The notes beneath the pieces are model-generated. The model was given only the letters and a program-made list of their open reading frames with translations, was not told where the DNA came from and did not search any database. Shown here piece after piece: positions 60,501 through 64,000 of a stretch of 64,000 nucleotides of DNA (positions are counted from its first letter, which is position 1; the number at the start of each line of letters is the position of its first letter). Position numbers and translations under genes: made by a program. This stretch comes from Loxodes magnus (taxonomy: Eukaryota > Ciliophora > Karyorelictea > Loxodida > Loxodidae), in contig CAMPDV010000135.1 in NCBI GenBank assembly GCA_946699065.1, forward strand, positions 248,001 through 312,000, read 5' to 3'.

Positions 60501-63500
60501 AGATACTAATAATCGCTAATAAAGGAAGTTTTAAGAATCTAAAATTAAGTTTAGCAGATATAAGTAAACTAAATTCTTGATGACCAATCAATGCTCTAGA
60601 TTAAGCTTTAAACTGCTGATTAAAGCCAAATCATTTTATAAGATAACTAAATTTAAACTAAATACACATGGGAATTCCTCTATTTGTGCTTTTAAGTTCC
60701 ATAGCAGTAGATGTATGTTATAAGGAAGTAATGAAATACCAATAAGATATTTTAAATTCTTACTTAAATTGATGCAATTCAGAACTTCTCACTCAATTCA
60801 CAACTCTATATAGGAAATGTTATGCTTCACAATATGCAGCTTTACACTATAGGCTGCTTCTCACCTTAAAACATTGCTCTATAAACTTTAAGGAGCAGAT
60901 TTGCCTCAAATTGTACTTTAGGCCCATACAATTAAGATTGCGAGCTATATTAAAATAATACTTTAATGGCTAGATATGAGTTGACTCACTAGCACGATTC
61001 TATATTTCTCTTTAATAAAACAATCTAGTGAAATACACTAGAATTTAATATCAGAGTCAATGTTGAAAAAGTAGACTATCAAGATATCACATACACTGTC
61101 TGGCTTAAATATTTAGATACTCCTTTTGCTGGAGATAGAGTTATTTTTCATATGTCTAGTAATCTTTTAAATTCCAGCTTTCCTGGTCACAAACTACCTA
61201 AAGTTTATATGAGCAGTTAAAAAAACTATATAATGGAGCTTACTAATAATAAAGGAGAAGACTTAATTATTGAACTTGTTAGTGACGTTCAAACTTAATA
61301 GCCACATTTCTTAGTAATGCAAATCTGTAGAAAGAGCAATTTAGCTGGTTTATGCATTTCTTCATATAATAATTGAAACTTGAAATGTAACTTTGTAAGC
61401 TTATAAGAGAACGAAATTCCTGTAATAGATTAGTTGAGAGGGTACAAAGTAGTGTTTAGTAATTAAAACAACCCTTATTATGGATTTTTAACTCATTTAT
61501 AGTTATTCTAGCACTGCTTGATAAATTAGCAACTTTAAACCATTTATAATTAAAAACAATGTGCCCAATAGTGCAAAGGAAAGTGCTTTGGAAATGGTAA
61601 TAATGACTGCTTAGAGTATTAGCTTATGATTGACTCCACTGATTAAATTATAGAAAATTCGGTAGTGTGAAAGCATTAAATGTTTCAGTATTTTTTCTCA
61701 CTTAACTAAGAATTCTCTGTAAGCTTCTGGATAAAAATAGAATAGCTAACCCAAAAGGCTTAAATCCTTAAAATAATAGACCGAGATATTGAAATAGTTC
61801 TATTGCAGCTATCAAGTACTAGCATTAACTTTACATGTATCGAGTAATAAGGAAATTAAGCGTTTAACTTAGTATACAATAGTTGAATTTTCATTAACGT
61901 TAATATTTGAAGTTAATAAGGAGCTTAAAAATGCTCTCTTGAATATTTGAATCTGCTAACTAACTAAATTTAGGAAGACTAAGTTTTGTAGCTTTCTCAT
62001 TCTTACTAAGTTTATAAGCTTGAACTTTATTTTCTATCTGATTAATTAAAAGGAAGCATAAAGAACGCCAAGATATATGACACAGGAGTAAGATTAAGTG
62101 AATATAATAAATATAACTTTAATACTAGCTATTTGATTTAAAGTACTCAGCATTGCTCTACCTTTGATAAATCTTAATGCACACTCTGTGAGAATGGCTT
62201 TGTTTTAATAAATGATTATTGTTACGCCTGCTATTTTATGCTAGACCAATGTAAGGTAGTTTCAATAAATTAATAAAGTACAGGCTATTGTCTTTAAGGG
62301 TAATATGAGCAAGATAAAGACTGTGTCGATTCTGATTTATGTAGATTTGGAACTTACCCTGATAGAGATGCTAGAAAATGTGCAAATTGTGATATTTCAT
62401 GTGAAGGATGCATTAGTTTAAAAGAATGTCTGACTTGCAAAGCTAAGTATTTTATGCTATCAAACAATACAAATCAAAATAATCTTGTTACCAAGACTTG
62501 CGTACTCAACTGTGGTTAGGGTCTTTTTGGAGATTAACTAACTTGAACTTGCAAACCATGTGAATATATTCTTTGCTAAAACTGCTAGTATGAAGCTAAT
62601 AGATGCTATGACTGTAAAAGAGGGTTCTATAATCCTACTGTATAAGAATCATTTTACTGCTAATGTCCTGCAGATCAATGCTAGAGTGGATTCGATTGTA
62701 TATCAAAAAATTGTGAATCTAATTGCTCTTTATTCTAAGAGAAGCTAGAAGGAAATCCTATATTATTGAATGATGATAGCTATAGTACCTTTTACGAAAA
62801 TGTTAATATTACATCTATGATAAAAGTCTTAGGAGATAGAACTATCAGTAAAGGCTTTTCTTTTATGACCTGAATTAAGTTAGAAAATGTTACAAGAGCT
62901 GAACAAAATATATTTGGATTAGTTTAAGAAAAATAATAATTTAGCATTAAAATTAAGACTGATACTTGGTTCTTAGTAGTAGAAATTTAAAACTAGGCTA
63001 TACTAATCTAAAGGCAGCTTTCAGTTAGTAATATAACTGGAAAATGAACTTTGATAGGAGTCTCTTTTTGCCCTTATGTTAATGATAGATTTAACAATTT
63101 TTAAATATTTGCTTTTGTTAAAGACAAGCTATGCCCTTATGAAATTAAAGTTCCTCTTTAAGTTATTTTTCAAGTTAATCTAAATACTAAGATACATCTA
63201 GGAGGAATATTTACAAATACTTTCTAAGGATATTTACTCATGAGTTAACTGTTCCCAGATGGAAGATGTTCTTTAAAAATTGAGAACTTACAGTATAGAA
63301 AATTAAATACTCCATGTAATTAGAATTGTAAAGGCTTCTGCCTTTTATCTTAGCCTAACATGCAATCTTGTAAATAATTATCTTGTGACTTACCCAATAA
63401 TTATGATGCTAGTAAGTAGTATTTAAATTTCACTGATCTATCATATGCTGAAAGTTTTGATGTCACAAAATAGAAAAGCTTCAATTTAAAAAATTAGTTG

Positions 63501-64000
63501 TACTAGGGTGGATGAACTATAAGCATTTGATTTTATTCCACCTCACCTGGATAAATTTCTCTTTTTAGCATAAAATCTTTGGAGAGTGGAAATAATAACT
63601 TTACATATGCATAACTAACCTACAATTTTGCGACTTATTAGCTAGTCTTTAGATATAATTAAGACTAATAAGTTACTTTTAACTACTAAGTAATAGATGT
63701 AGGAATATGAAATTTAGTAATGGTCACTTGGACTAAAAATGAATTCAAAAATATTAAAGACGAAGCAGTTAATCTAAGAATATGCTTCAGCAGATACAGC
63801 TCTTGCTCCATTTGCTAGGATTAAAAGTTGGCTTTTACATAAATGAAGTAAAATTCGTTACTATTAATAGGTTCTTAGTAAAACTATTCGTTTAGTGGTT
63901 AAATTCTTTCAGGAAGGATATATTCTGAAGCTCTTTTATCTACTGATTTAAGCCTTATATAGCCTACTAGTGTTATGAAGTATTATATGGAATATTCTCC
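51594..64000 (+). CDS. Giant receptor-like surface protein, copy 2 (3' partial), with signal peptide
   Basis: The frame starts at ATG 51594 and is open to the window edge (4,135 codons). Residues 1-19, MWLQLLLLASLISLSLQDA, form a signal peptide in which Trp and Gln are TGA and TAA codons. An upstream in-frame ATG (51558) would put 12 extra residues before it. Then come lamin-G-like segments with Cys clusters (DECWLVTLYFKLELSP; CSKSCPGTNPINC at about 54.1 kb), reaching the part shared with copy 1 at 55605. From there domains follow copy 1 (furin-like repeats at about 56.85-57.6 and 62.15-62.75 kb). If the rest matches copy 1, the gene is about 22.2 kb and the protein about 7,411 residues. The signal peptide supports surface delivery with the Cys-rich part outside. 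Confidence 0.88.
55605..64000 (+). repeat. Tandem duplicate, right copy (matches 1-8399)
   Basis: Colinear with 1-8399, one 3-bp deletion relative to copy 1 and no frame disruption. Substitutions are most frequent before about 57.5 kb. A 60-bp stretch at about 56862-56935 is strongly diverged within otherwise near-identical sequence. Confidence 0.95.

Overview
The window reads as nuclear DNA of a ciliate that uses TAA and TAG as glutamine and TGA both as tryptophan and as the only credible stop. Under the standard code nothing longer than about 110 codons is open. With Q/Q/W reassignment one frame runs unbroken for 18.2 kb, and recognisable domains span the reassigned codons (Kelch, furin-like Cys repeats, RPR/CID, reverse transcriptase, zinc knuckles). 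This matches the karyorelict nuclear code (NCBI table 27, e.g. Loxodes). A Condylostoma-type heterotrich (table 28) is the alternative. The DNA is AT-rich and no introns were needed to read the host genes.

Layout. (1) 1-18228: 3' 6,075 codons of a giant plus-strand gene: lamin-G-like segments, furin/GFR-like Cys-rich repeats, a parallel beta-helix, about eight membrane spans and a cytoplasmic Kelch domain. (2) 18328-24909: three plus-strand genes: a multi-pass protein, a CTD-interacting-domain (RPR) protein of the RPRD/Rtt103 type, and a large unidentified membrane protein. (3) 24.8-45.5 kb: a transposon graveyard. It holds a decayed minus-strand non-LTR retrotransposon (25.8-33.0 kb) with two smaller zinc-knuckle insertions nested in it, each flanked by a 15-bp target duplication; a frame-disrupted plus-strand gene (33.2-34.9 kb); a GC-rich island with hairpin ends; a related plus-strand LINE (35.4-40.0 kb); and more zinc-knuckle or coiled-coil ORF remnants. 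(4) 45718-51438: a very large unidentified plus-strand ORF. (5) 51594-64000: the 5' part of a second copy of the giant gene, with its start and signal peptide visible. From 55605 on it is nearly identical to positions 1-8399.

The main picture is therefore a tandem pair of giant receptor-like surface proteins, about 33 kb apart, with host genes and layered retroelements between them. By extrapolating copy 2 with copy 1, the complete protein would be about 7,400 residues. Because all three standard stop codons can be sense here, openness of a frame is weak evidence. Calls rest on domain motifs, residue composition and homology between copies in the window, and frames without such support have low confidence.
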